From NCBI GenBank assembly GCA_963850095.1, contig CAWKJX010000016.1:25467-89466 (forward strand): 64,000 nt of DNA. Reading direction: 5' to 3'. The translations under genes and the position numbers were made by a program. The notes under the pieces were generated by a model. That model had not been told where the DNA came from. It saw only the letters and a program-made list of their open reading frames with translations, and did not search any database. The stretch comes from Bog-473 sp963850095 (GTDB lineage Bacteria > Actinomycetota > Acidimicrobiia > Acidimicrobiales > RAAP-2). Of this stretch, positions 27,634-36,200 are shown piece by piece; position 1 is the first letter of the stretch; every line of letters begins with the position of its first letter.

Positions 27634-29367
27634 TCAGACCCGGGCTGTCGCGTCCGCCGCCGCCGCCGTCGCCGGCTGGCGCGGGACGGCGCGCAACGCA
27701 CTGCGCACGGGCGGGTGGTCCGCCTCGGCCTGGGAGCGCAGCCGCTCCATGAGCTCGAACAGCTCGCGCCACTCCCGACCGCCGACGCGGGAGAGCTCCT
27801 TGGGAAGACCGCGCAGCAGGCGGCGCACGTCCTGGCGGTGGCGCTCGGCCATGCCGCCCATCTCGAAGACCGTGGCGGCGGGCAGGTGCGCCTCGCCCGT
27901 GGCCAGCTGAGCCAGGCGGGCCGACGCCACTTCGGCGTCCTGCATGTGCCCGAGCTCGTCCTGGAGACCGGCGAGCTGGCGCACATAGCGAGCCGTCCGC
28001 CCGCCGTAGACGTCGGAGCTGAACTCGAGCGCGTAGCGCAAACGCTTGCCACGGATACGCAGGCGGTGAAAGTCGGACACGACGCCGCTCTTGCGGGCCC
28101 GCTTGGCCGCCTTGGCCACGGCGTCGTGCCGGGCCTGGACGAGCTCGGGCAGTCCGACGACCGCCGGGACCCGCGTGGCCAGCGAGCGGCGCGCCGGGCC
28201 CTGCTGCGCCATGGCGGTCAATCCCCGGGCCAGGCGTTCCCAGCGCACCGAGTCGAGGGCGCGCAGCAACTCGGCCCGGGCCTCCCGGCGCTCGCGCTCG
28301 AGCAGCGCGGTGAGGTCGGCCAGCGGGCTGTGGCCGGGGCCGGCCACGCCGGGGTGGACCGGCTCGGTGTGGGCGTCCGCCAGCCCCTCGAGCTGCACGT
28401 CCAGGTCGCGTACGTCGCCCAGGACGCCGGCCAGCCAGCCCAGTTCCTGGCGGAAGGTCTGGGCCCGCACCGGCAGCACGGCGGAGAACAACGCCAGCGC
28501 GGCCCGCAACCGCCGCGTGGCCACGCGCATGTCGTGCAGCTCCTCGACGTCCTCGCCCAGGCGCGTCCCGGGCTCCTTCTCGCGCAGGACGGCCAGCTGG
28601 CGCCGTAGCACCGCGAAACCGAGGTCACCCATGGTCGAGGACTCCGAAACGGTGGTCGAGCCAAGGTCGGGCGAGCCCGGGATCTCCTGGCCGAGCGCGA
28701 GCAGGCCGGCCTCGAACTTCGAGAGACGGGCCGGTTGGAGCCCGCACGAGGCGCGCAGCTGCCGCACGATCGGCTCGAGCGCATCGAGCCATTCGGGTCG
28801 CACCTCGACCTCGACGCGGCGCAGCTGCATGGGCCGCTCCCCGTCGCCGACGACGATGACGGTCTCGTCCAGGGCCACCTCCGCCGCGTCCACGCCCCCG
28901 ACGCGCAGCACGAAGGGCCGGCGCCGCGTCCGCACCTGGAGCACCTCACGCAGCCGGTGGGAGCCGACGATGGCGCGCAGGCGACGGCCGACCGGGCCCT
29001 CGGCTCCCAGCGCGCCCGGACCCGCCGGCGGCAGGAGCTCGGTCACCTCGAGCCGCTGGCGCAGTCCGCTCCCCTCGGCCGGCCGCGTGTCCTTCAGGGT
29101 GATTTCGTCCTGGCGCCCGCGTCGCCGGGTGCGCAGGACGAAGCCGGCGCGTGCCATGCGCCAGTCGTCCGTGTCGAGATACGAGTCGGTCAGGCGCCGC
29201 GGCGTGCGGGCCAGAGCGGTGACGGTGCCGCCGTCATCGGTCTCGACGGCGAGCGTCGGCAACGTGGCGAGCCATCTTTCGACGGGACGCAGGTCGAGCG
29301 CGTCGAACTGCCACTCGATTTCGACGGGTTCGTGCGGTTCCCCCGGGCCTTCCCTGGCAGCGCACAT
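27634..29367 (-). CDS. CYTH and CHAD domain protein
   Basis: A 577-residue two-domain protein. The N-terminal CYTH (triphosphate tunnel) domain, about residues 12-210, starts VEIEWQFDA and contains ITLKDT, GLRQRLEV and RRVEVEVRPEW. The usual ExExK opening is changed to ExEWQ, so metal-triphosphate catalysis is uncertain. The C-terminal CHAD domain, about 240-560, shows the histidine-containing helices ELHDMRVATRRLRAAL and FHRLRIRGKRLRYALEF that bind polyphosphate. It is likely a polyphosphate-associated protein. ATG 29367 is divergent from a NUDIX hydrolase, a pairing that fits phosphate or polyphosphate metabolism. Confidence 0.92.
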   Translation of the reverse strand: MCAAREGPGEPHEPVEIEWQFDALDLRPVERWLATLPTLAVETDDGGTVTALARTPRRLTDSYLDTDDWRMARAGFVLRTRRRGRQDEITLKDTRPAEGSGLRQRLEVTELLPPAGPGALGAEGPVGRRLRAIVGSHRLREVLQVRTRRRPFVLRVGGVDAAEVALDETVIVVGDGERPMQLRRVEVEVRPEWLDALEPIVRQLRASCGLQPARLSKFEAGLLALGQEIPGSPDLGSTTVSESSTMGDLGFAVLRRQLAVLREKEPGTRLGEDVEELHDMRVATRRLRAALALFSAVLPVRAQTFRQELGWLAGVLGDVRDLDVQLEGLADAHTEPVHPGVAGPGHSPLADLTALLERERREARAELLRALDSVRWERLARGLTAMAQQGPARRSLATRVPAVVGLPELVQARHDAVAKAAKRARKSGVVSDFHRLRIRGKRLRYALEFSSDVYGGRTARYVRQLAGLQDELGHMQDAEVASARLAQLATGEAHLPAATVFEMGGMAERHRQDVRRLLRGLPKELSRVGGREWRELFELMERLRSQAEADHPPVRSALRAVPRQPATAAAADATARV

Positions 29368-29473
29368 CGTGGTCAGGCTACTGCGACGTGCGGGAAGCGA
29401 GGAGGGCCAGGTGGGCAAAGCCACCAGTTGGCGCGAGCGCGGCGGTAAGGTGCGAACAGTGGCGCGAAGAACG

Positions 29474-29911
29474 ATGACTGCGGAGCTCCCTTCACCGATA
29501 GAAGTCGTCCAGGCCGCCGGCGGGCTGGTGGTCCGCCGCCAGGGCGGCGAGTTGGAGGTCGCGTTGGTCCACCGCCCGGTGCACCAGGACTGGTCCTTCC
29601 CCAAGGGCAAGCTCGAGGAGGGCGAGAGCTTCGAAGAGGCGGCGCTGCGCGAAGTCGGGGAGGAGACCGGCCTGTCCTGCCGGCTCCTGCGCTTCATCGG
29701 GCACACCGAGTACACCGACCGCAAGGGCCGCCCGAAGGCCGTGGCCTACTGGGTCATGGAGGCCCTCGGGGGTGTTTTCACTCCCAATGCAGAGGTCGAC
29801 GAGTTGCGCTGGGTGGGTCTGGCGGTTGCAACCCGGATGTTGTCCTACCCCCGTGACCAGGAGTTGGCCGCGGTGCTCATGGCTGCTGACCAGGTAGAAC
29901 GCATTATCTGA
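29474..29911 (+). CDS. NUDIX hydrolase (MutT-like)
   Basis: A 145-residue NUDIX protein with a complete Nudix box, GKLEEGESFEEAALREVG followed by EETGL (GX5EX7REUXEEXGU), for magnesium-dependent hydrolysis of nucleoside-diphosphate-linked compounds. The N-terminal strand is AAGGLVVRRQGGELEVALVHR. ATG 29474 is chosen; an in-frame GTG at 29459 is an alternative. It is divergent from the CYTH-CHAD gene, and the pair may act together on polyphosphate or oxidised nucleotides as in mycobacterial MutT1-like proteins, although no phosphatase domain is attached here. Confidence 0.92.
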   Translation: MTAELPSPIEVVQAAGGLVVRRQGGELEVALVHRPVHQDWSFPKGKLEEGESFEEAALREVGEETGLSCRLLRFIGHTEYTDRKGRPKAVAYWVMEALGGVFTPNAEVDELRWVGLAVATRMLSYPRDQELAAVLMAADQVERII

Positions 29912-29929
29912 CCGGCCGCACGACCGTTT

Positions 29930-29950
29930 CAAGATTTTGTGAAAATCTTG
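29930..29950. promoter_or_regulatory. AT-rich perfect palindrome after the NUDIX gene
   Basis: CAAGATTTT-GTG-AAAATCTTG is a perfect 9-3-9 inverted repeat, 18 bp after the NUDIX stop and strikingly AT-rich for this genome. It is followed by a promoter-like stretch (TAGGGAATAATGTGG, 29970-29984). It could be an operator for an undetected small gene or RNA, or a weak terminator. The rest of 29951-30157 holds no convincing gene. Confidence 0.5.
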
Positions 29951-30157
29951 GTGTTTATCGGTGCCCGCGTAGGGAATAATGTGGTCGTAGCGATCTACCG
30001 CCTGATCGCACTGCCGGCGTGCGTGCCCCAGTCGAGAGCTCCAGGACCTATCGCCAAGGGCCCTGTGACAACGCTTCGACGTAAATCGGCTGGGGCACCG
30101 TCGGCGCCTTCTCTGAGGGTGTGACGGTCCGCGCCGGCCGGAAGGTGGTTGCAGTCC

Positions 30158-31166
30158 TTACGCAACGAGCACCGCGGCCCCGTTGACGCGGTCGTGGGCC
30201 AGGTCGCGCAGCGCCAGGTCGGCCTCGTCCATCGGGTACCGGACGGCCGAGACGTGCAGGCCGATGCGGGCCGCCTCCTCCAGGAAGGCTTCCCCGTCGC
30301 GGCGCGTATTGGCCGTCACGCTCTGCACGCCCCGCTCCTCGAAGAGGTGATCCTGGTAGTTGAGCGACGGTATGTCGCTCAGATGGATGCCCGCGATGGA
30401 GAGGGTCCCGCCGCGGTCGAGCGCGGCCAGCGCGGGTGGCACGAGCTCGCCCACCGGCGCGAAGAGGATGGCGGCGTCGAGCGGCTCGGGCGGTGAGGCC
30501 GCCGCGTCGCCGGCGCTGGCGGCACCGAGCTCGAGCGCCAGGGCACGTGCTTCGGGCGCGCGCGTCATGACGTGCACGCGCGCGCCACGGGCCAGCGCGA
30601 TCTGCGCGGTGAGGTGGGCCGAGCCGCCGAAGCCGTAGATCCCGAGGCGCCCGCCCTCGGGCAGGTTGGCCCGCAAGAGGGCGCGGTAGCCGATGATGCC
30701 GGCGCACAGCAGGGGAGCGACCTCGACGTCATCGAAGCGCGCCGGGCAACGCGTAGGCGTAGGCCTCGTCGACGACGGTGAACTCGGCGTAGCCTCCGTC
30801 GAGGTCCCAGCCGGTGAAGCGCGGGTCGACGCACAGGTTCTCGCGACCCGACAGGCAGAAACGGCACCGACCGCAGGTGTGGGCCAGCCAGGGCACGCCG
30901 ATGCGATCGCCCAGGTGCCAGCGGGCGCTGCCCTCGCCGAGCGCGTCCACGACGCCGACCACCTCGTGGCCGGGCACCACCAACGGGTGGCGGGGGGTCA
31001 GGTCGCCCTCGGCGAGGTGCAGGTCGGTGCGGCACACGCCGCAGGCACGCACGTGCAGACGCACCTGTCCAGGGCCGGGCTCGGGCACCGGCCGCTCGGC
31101 CCGCACGAGCGGGCCGCCGTCGATCGGGCCGGGGCGGTCGACCGCCCAGACCGACATGGTGGCCAC
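30158..31166 (-). pseudogene. Zinc-dependent alcohol dehydrogenase with a one-base frameshift
   Basis: From the start at 31166 the frame encodes the catalytic zinc site (CGVCRTDLHLAEGD, then PGHEVVG) and the four-Cys structural zinc loop (CGRCRFCLSGRENLC), and meets a stop at 30729. The adjacent frame picks up as RFDDVEVAPLLCAGIIGYRA and LGIYGFGGSAHLTAQIA, the NAD(P) Rossmann motif, and runs to 30158. The switch lies about 30738-30750. Repaired, it is a normal MDR-family alcohol dehydrogenase of about 335 residues that oxidises alcohols or reduces aldehydes in the cytosol. Confidence 0.87.
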
Positions 31167-31225
31167 CCGGCCAGCGTAGAGCGGGCCCGGCGGGGCGCCG
31201 GCGGTCGCCTCGTAGCATGAGGGGG

Positions 31226-32266
31226 ATGACCACGCTCGTCCTCGCCGGCCCCAGCGGGATGAGCGAGCACGACGGCGGCCCGTACCATCCCGAGCAGCCG
31301 TCGCGGCTGGTGGCCATCATGGACGGGGTGCGGGCCCTCGGGCTGGGCGACTACGTGGTCCGGCCCGATGTGGTGGAGGCCACGCCCGAGGAGCTGGCCC
31401 GCGTGCACGACGCCGCCTACCTGGCCCGGCTCGAAGCCTTCTGCGCCGGCGGGGGCGGCGACGTCGACCCGGACACCTACGCCCGGGCGGACTCGTGGAG
31501 CGCGGCGCGGCGCGCGGCCGGAGCCGGCCTGGCCGCCCTCGACCAGCTGGACCGGCTGGGCGACGGGGTGGCGTTCGTGGCCGTGCGGCCGCCCGGACAT
31601 CACGCCACGGCGGACCGGGCCATGGGGTTCTGCCTCCTGAACAACGTCGCCGTGGCGGCGGCCTCGCGCACGGCGCGCGGGCAACGGGTGCTGATCGTCG
31701 ACTGGGACGTGCACCACGGCAACGGGACCCAGGACATCTTCTGGGACGATCCCGACGTGCTGTACGTCTCGACGCACCAGCACCCGCTCTACCCGGGCAC
31801 GGGGGCACCCGACGAGGTGGGCGGGAGGGGCGCGGCGGGGTTGACGGTCAACATTCCGCTGCCGCCGGGCGCGACCGGCGACGTGGCGCGGGCCGCCTTC
31901 GACGTGTCGGCCCGACCCGCCATCGAAGCCTTCGCCCCTGACTGGGTGCTCGTGTCGTGCGGCTTCGACGCCCATCGCGACGATCCGCTCGGCGGACTGG
32001 CGCTCTCGAGCGGCGATTACGCCGAGCTGGCGCGCGTGGTCAGCGAGTTCGCGCCGCAACCGGGCCGCCTGGCCCTCTTTCTCGAGGGCGGGTACAACCC
32101 GGCGTCCCTGCAGTCCTCGGTGCAGGCGACGCTCGGCGCGCTGATCGGCTCGTCGGTCGAGGCCGAAGGGCCCACGTCCGGCGGGCCCGGCCTGGCCCAG
32201 GTGCAGGCGGCCGAGGTCGAGCGCCGGCGGGCCATCGACCGCGTCTACGACGGGCTGACCTCCTGA
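31226..32266 (+). CDS. Histone deacetylase-like amidohydrolase
   Basis: A 346-residue zinc-dependent deacetylase of the HDAC/AcuC/acetylpolyamine amidohydrolase superfamily. RPPGHHA provides the tandem His charge relay. DWDVHHGNGTQDIF supplies the metal-binding Asp and His, SCGFDAHRDDPLGG the second metal Asp, and FLEGGYN the terminal Gly-Gly-Tyr. The substrate could be acetylated polyamines or protein lysines, and the bacterial context does not decide this. ATG 31226 is preferred to ATG 31217 because GAGGGGG lies between them at a ribosome-site distance. Confidence 0.94.
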   Translation: MTTLVLAGPSGMSEHDGGPYHPEQPSRLVAIMDGVRALGLGDYVVRPDVVEATPEELARVHDAAYLARLEAFCAGGGGDVDPDTYARADSWSAARRAAGAGLAALDQLDRLGDGVAFVAVRPPGHHATADRAMGFCLLNNVAVAAASRTARGQRVLIVDWDVHHGNGTQDIFWDDPDVLYVSTHQHPLYPGTGAPDEVGGRGAAGLTVNIPLPPGATGDVARAAFDVSARPAIEAFAPDWVLVSCGFDAHRDDPLGGLALSSGDYAELARVVSEFAPQPGRLALFLEGGYNPASLQSSVQATLGALIGSSVEAEGPTSGGPGLAQVQAAEVERRRAIDRVYDGLTS

Positions 32267-32294
32267 GGCCACCCGGGGCCGGGCGGCTAGAGGG

Positions 32295-32741
32295 CTACGC
32301 GGTGGCCCGGTGCACCAGGACGGGACAGTGGGCGTGGGCGGCGCAGAACTCGCTGACCGAGCCGATGACCATGCCCAGGAACTCACCATGGCCGCGGTTG
32401 CCCACCACGAGCAGGTCGGCCCCTTTGGAGGCTTCGACCAAGACGGGAGCGGGGTGCCCCTCGGCCACACGGGCGTTGATCTCCACGTCGGGGTGGGCCG
32501 CCTGTACCGGTTCTATGGCCGCCTGAAGCGCTCGGCGTACATCGGCCTCGGGATCGAAGTCGTCGGGCACCGGCGCGGCCCAGCCGAAGCTCGCCGGCCA
32601 TTCCCAGGTGCTGACGGCCTCGAGGGCGGCGCCGGTGTGCTCCGCCTCCCGGGCCGCCCAGGCCAGCGCGTCGAGCGACGACGGGGACCCGTCGATGCCT
32701 ACGACGATGCGGCCCGGGCGAGACGCTGGCGCGGTTGTCAT
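32295..32741 (-). CDS. Universal stress protein (UspA family, ATP-binding type)
   Basis: A 148-residue single-domain USP. IVVGIDGSPSSLDALAWAA is the first strand and helix. GNRGHGEFLGMVIGSVSEF is the GX2GX9G(S/T) nucleotide motif, so it should bind ATP. An AGGAGGA ribosome site lies 9 bp before ATG 32741. It is divergent from a NarL/DevR-type response regulator whose start is 112 bp away. In mycobacteria several USPs belong to the DosR regulon, which makes a functional link attractive but unproven here. Confidence 0.94.
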   Translation of the reverse strand: MTTAPASRPGRIVVGIDGSPSSLDALAWAAREAEHTGAALEAVSTWEWPASFGWAAPVPDDFDPEADVRRALQAAIEPVQAAHPDVEINARVAEGHPAPVLVEASKGADLLVVGNRGHGEFLGMVIGSVSEFCAAHAHCPVLVHRATA

Positions 32742-32853
32742 CGGTGCCACTCCTCCTGATCGGGATGCCCGGCCGAGCCTACCCAGCTGGCCGCGGCCGT
32801 CCTCCGGTGCCCGGGCAGGCGTGGCCGGCTCCGAAATGGGAAGATGTCCCCCT

Positions 32854-33525
32854 GTGCCGCTGGCTGTCTTCCTGCTCGACGACCACGAGGTTGTCCGCAC
32901 GGGGCTCCGCGCGCTGCTCGAGGCCAGCGACGACATCAAGGTCGTGGGCGAGGCGGGCACGGTGGCCGAGGCGCTGGCGCGGATTCCGTCCGCCCAGCCG
33001 GACGTGGCCATCCTCGACGTGCGCCTGCCCGACGGGAGCGGAGTGGAGGTGTGCCGGGAGGTCCGCTCCAACGATCCCGACATCGCCTGCGTCATGCTCA
33101 CCTCGTACGCCGACGACGAGGCGCTGATCGCGTCCATCATGGCGGGGGCGGCGGGCTATGTCCTCAAGCAGGTGGGCAGCCTCGACCTTCTCGACACCAT
33201 CCGCCGCGCCGGGGCGGGCGAGTCGCTGCTCGATCCGGCGCTGACCGAGCGGGTGCTCGATCGATTGCGCCAGGGTCCCCAGGTCGATCCGCGGCTGGCC
33301 AGCCTGACCCCCCAGGAGCGGCGCATCCTGGACCTGATCGCCGAGGGCAAGACGAACCGGCAGATCGCGGACACGATGTTCCTGGCCGAGAAGACCGTGA
33401 AGAACTACGTCTCAAACCTGCTGGCCAAGCTCGGGATGGAGCGCCGCACCCAGGCGGCCACGTTCGCGGCCCGCCTCAACGAACGCCAGGCCCACGAGGC
33501 GCGTTCGGACGCTTCCGGGACGTAG
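32854..33525 (+). CDS. NarL/FixJ-type response regulator (DevR-like)
   Basis: A 223-residue two-domain regulator. The receiver domain has the acidic pair DDHE (residues 9-12), phospho-acceptor D55 in ILDVRLPDGSG and Lys in GYVLKQVG. The C-terminal LuxR-type HTH (about 150-210) is LTPQERRILDLIAEGK, then TNRQIADTMFLAEKTVKNYVSNLLAKLGMERR. This resembles DevR/DosR closely. No sensor kinase is adjacent. GTG 32854 is the start, and the protein is divergent from the universal stress protein. The target regulon is unknown. Confidence 0.92.
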   Translation: MPLAVFLLDDHEVVRTGLRALLEASDDIKVVGEAGTVAEALARIPSAQPDVAILDVRLPDGSGVEVCREVRSNDPDIACVMLTSYADDEALIASIMAGAAGYVLKQVGSLDLLDTIRRAGAGESLLDPALTERVLDRLRQGPQVDPRLASLTPQERRILDLIAEGKTNRQIADTMFLAEKTVKNYVSNLLAKLGMERRTQAATFAARLNERQAHEARSDASGT

Positions 33526-33537
33526 CGGTCCCGGCCG

Positions 33538-33873
33538 TCAGGCGTCGGCGGACGACTCTTCGGCGATCGGCACCTCGAGACGGATACCCCGATCTCTCAG
33601 GGCCTGCTCCAACCGCTCACGCTCGCGCTCGGGCTGCTCGAACCTGGTGGGGTCCGTCTCCACGCCGACCAGGCGGGCCAGCCCGAGCAGCGCCACGTCG
33701 TAGCCGACCTGGAGGGCCAAGACGACCGGCACCGCGTCGGGGTCGAGACCGGGTGGAACGCGCTCTTCGAGTTGGAAGCGGCAGCGCAGCACCTCGGCCA
33801 CGGCGGAGCCCTCCTCGAGAGGGCCCGGCCGCTCGCCATAGGCGGCGTCAAGAAGCTGCGTATACATGGACAT
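33538..33873 (-). CDS. Hypothetical protein
   Basis: A 111-residue protein with an N-terminal YTQLLDAAYGERPGPLEEG segment, a hydrophobic middle (AVPVVLALQVGYDVALLGLARLVGV) and an Arg/Glu-rich helix. It starts at ATG 33873 or 33867. I do not recognise the family; it is soluble or peripherally membrane-bound. It lies 12 bp from the convergent response regulator. Confidence 0.6.
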   Translation of the reverse strand: MSMYTQLLDAAYGERPGPLEEGSAVAEVLRCRFQLEERVPPGLDPDAVPVVLALQVGYDVALLGLARLVGVETDPTRFEQPERERERLEQALRDRGIRLEVPIAEESSADA

Positions 33874-34092
33874 GTGGCGACTCCATCGTCACTGCGCCGG
33901 TCGTGTCGGCTCTGCCCAGCATGCGCCCTCCGCCCCTCCTGGCGGCAGGGCCGTATGTCACATGGGTGACGCGGCCGAACCGTTTGCAGTCAGAGTGTGA
34001 CCTTCGGCCCTAGTCGTTCGGAGGGGCGCTGCCCACAATGCGGAGGCGGAGCGGCCGTTGCGGCAACTCCTTGACCTTCAGCGAGAGAGCCT

Positions 34093-34434
34093 GTGCACGT
34101 GATCCCTGCCGGCCAGGAGCCGGAACGCCGCCGCGGTGACACGCTTCACCTCTCGCCGCCCGACCGGGCGTGGCGGGACGACGTCGCCCTCGAGATGTGG
34201 ATCGACGAATCGTCGACCCCGGTGGCCATCCGGTTGGCGGGAACGCTCGACGAGTCGACCGGGGCCAATTTGGACCGGGTGGTCGACGAGTGCCTGGCCA
34301 AGGGGAAGTTCGGCTTCGACCTCGATGCTCGGGCGTTGCACATCACCAGGTCAGGACAGGTTCTCATGGGGCGGATCCGCCGGCGCATCGCGGCGCGAGG
34401 TGGTCACCTGCGGGTCAGGTCGGCCGTCGCCTGA
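34093..34434 (+). CDS. STAS-like (anti-sigma factor antagonist type) protein
   Basis: A 113-residue protein. Its core, STPVAIRLAGTLDESTGANL, then DRVVDECLAKGKFGFDLDA and RSGQVLMGRIRRRIAARGG, follows the beta-alpha order of STAS domains such as SpoIIAA. The phospho-acceptor Ser usually in a D-S-S-G loop is represented only by a TRSGQ context. The GTG start at 34093 gives a short basic leader. No anti-sigma kinase or sigma factor is next to it. A strong hairpin follows 30 bp after the stop. Confidence 0.55.
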   Translation: MHVIPAGQEPERRRGDTLHLSPPDRAWRDDVALEMWIDESSTPVAIRLAGTLDESTGANLDRVVDECLAKGKFGFDLDARALHITRSGQVLMGRIRRRIAARGGHLRVRSAVA

Positions 34435-34464
34435 AGAATCCGGGAGGCCGACAGGCTCCAGAAT

Positions 34465-34505
34465 TTGGAAAATGGCGACCGAGGGGGGTGGCCGCCATTC
34501 TCCAA
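34465..34505. terminator. Long stem-loop after the STAS-like gene
   Basis: Arms 34465-34480 and 34490-34505 are complementary at 14 of 16 positions (TTGGA.AATGGCG.CC against its reverse complement) around a 9-nt G-rich loop. It sits 30 bp after the STAS-like stop and 120 bp before the CoA-transferase gene, where an intrinsic terminator would be expected. No U-tract follows. Confidence 0.5.
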
Positions 34506-34625
34506 GCACCGTTGTCTGGGAAGAGGAGGGTGTCCCAGTCATTGTGCAGGGCGGTCCGGACCCCCGAGTAGAGCCGAAAGTCATTGATTTAGGGCCGACG
34601 GCCCCCCGAGGCGCGTCCCGTCGAG

Positions 34626-35963
34626 GTGCCCGGCGGCTTGACCGGCGCGAGAGTGGTGACCATGCCCGCCGTCTGCACCGCCGAGGAGGCCGTGGCCCTG
34701 ATCCGCCCGGTCGACTCCATCGGGTTCGGCCTCGGCCCGGCCAACCCGGACACCTTCCTCACCGCCCTCGGCTCGCGCGAGAGCTGGCAGGACCTGCAGG
34801 TGGGCGGCGCGCTCTGCCTGAACTTCTACGAGGTGTTCACCAAGCCGGGGGTCTCGTACCGCTGCGGGTTCTTCGGGCCGGCGGAACGGCTGCTGCACAG
34901 CATGGGCCACCGCATAGAGCTGGTGCCCGGTGGCTTCCGGCAAATGGCGCCGATCCTGGCCAAGTACGCGCCGCGAGTCATGGTGGTGCAGGGGGCGCCG
35001 CCCGACGAGACGGGCACGGTGAACCTCTCGCTGCACTTCGGCGCCACCCGGCCCGAGCTGCTCCGGGCCGGCCGCGATCCGGACCGCTTGCTCGTGGTGG
35101 AGGTCAACCCCCACCTGCCGCGCACCACCAGCCTGCCTCCCCGCTACGAGAACACCCTGCCCCTCGATGTGGTCGACGTCCTGGTGGAGACGACTGCGAC
35201 GCCGTTCGCCCTGCCCGAGCCTCCGACCGACGAGGTGGACGAGGCCATCGCCCGCCATGCCCTGGCCTACGTGAAGGACGGGTCGACGCTCCAGACCGGG
35301 ATCGGAGCCATTCCCAACATCGTGGCCAGCGAGCTGGCCCACGGCCCCCTGGGCGGCTTCGGCATCCACTCGGAGATGTTCACCACCGGGCTCATGCGGC
35401 TCCACCAGGCGGGCAAGGTGAGCAACGACGCCAAGGGCGTCTTCGACGGGGTCTCGGTGACGACCTTCGCCCTGGGCACCGCCGAGCTGTACGAGTGGCT
35501 GGACGGGAACGGAGAGGTGGCCTTCCTCCCCGTCGAGACGGTGAACGACCCGACCGTGATCGCGCAGAATGCCAACCTGGTCTCGATCAACGGCGCACTG
35601 TCGGTCGACCTCTACGGACAAGTGGTGGCGGACAGCATCGACGGCCGGCAGATCTCGGGCGTCGGCGGACACGAGGATTTCGTGGCGGGGGCCGAGCTCC
35701 ACCTGGACGCGCACTCGCTCATCTGCCTCCGCTCGACGGCGCAGCGCGACGGCGAGGTCGTCTCACGTATCACCGGGCTGCTCCCGGAGGGCTCGGTCGT
35801 CTCGACGCCACGCCACCACACGGGTGTCGTCGTCACCGAGCACGGCACGGCGGAGCTGACCGGGTTGACCGTGCGCGAGCGGGCCCACGCCCTGGTGGAC
35901 GTCGCGCACCCCGACTTCCGCGCCGGTCTGCGCCAGGTGGCCGACGGCCTCGGCCGGGCCTGA
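34626..35963 (+). CDS. Acetyl-CoA hydrolase/4-hydroxybutyrate CoA-transferase family protein
   Basis: A protein of about 445 residues of the class I CoA-transferase group. Family features include QTGIGAIPNIVASELAHGP, FGIHSEMFTTGLM with the catalytic Glu near residue 250, and AFLPVETVNDPTVIAQN. The C-terminal region has ISGVGGHEDFVAGA. It moves CoA between short acyl groups, for example acetate and 4-hydroxybutyrate. GTG 34626 is the earliest start; ATG 34662 (MPAVCTAEEAVALI) is equally plausible. An aldehyde dehydrogenase on the same strand begins 237 bp downstream, so the pair may serve one acid or aldehyde pathway. Confidence 0.88.
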   Translation: MPGGLTGARVVTMPAVCTAEEAVALIRPVDSIGFGLGPANPDTFLTALGSRESWQDLQVGGALCLNFYEVFTKPGVSYRCGFFGPAERLLHSMGHRIELVPGGFRQMAPILAKYAPRVMVVQGAPPDETGTVNLSLHFGATRPELLRAGRDPDRLLVVEVNPHLPRTTSLPPRYENTLPLDVVDVLVETTATPFALPEPPTDEVDEAIARHALAYVKDGSTLQTGIGAIPNIVASELAHGPLGGFGIHSEMFTTGLMRLHQAGKVSNDAKGVFDGVSVTTFALGTAELYEWLDGNGEVAFLPVETVNDPTVIAQNANLVSINGALSVDLYGQVVADSIDGRQISGVGGHEDFVAGAELHLDAHSLICLRSTAQRDGEVVSRITGLLPEGSVVSTPRHHTGVVVTEHGTAELTGLTVRERAHALVDVAHPDFRAGLRQVADGLGRA

Positions 35964-36200
35964 GGGGCGATCGGGCGCCGGCTGTGTCCGGCCTTCACAT
36001 GGAATAGGAGCCGAAGGCGGCGGCCAGGAGAGGGCCACCGCCACGAGGTGGGCGGGGTGACGGGACGCTGCTCCATGGCCATGTCCGACCGGTGCATGGT
36101 CGCCGTGGGTTCCACGTCGGGACATTCGTCATCTCCCCGTCGGACGAGTACCGTCGTTATCGACCAGCGAAGTCTGATCATCGTCGACGACGAGAGGTGT

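Noticed and set aside
32836..32851. A GGGA-AGATG-TCCC element before the DevR-like gene, reminiscent of a DosR box
   Set aside because: The spacing is 13 rather than the expected DosR geometry and the inner bases do not match; it may simply include the ribosome site.
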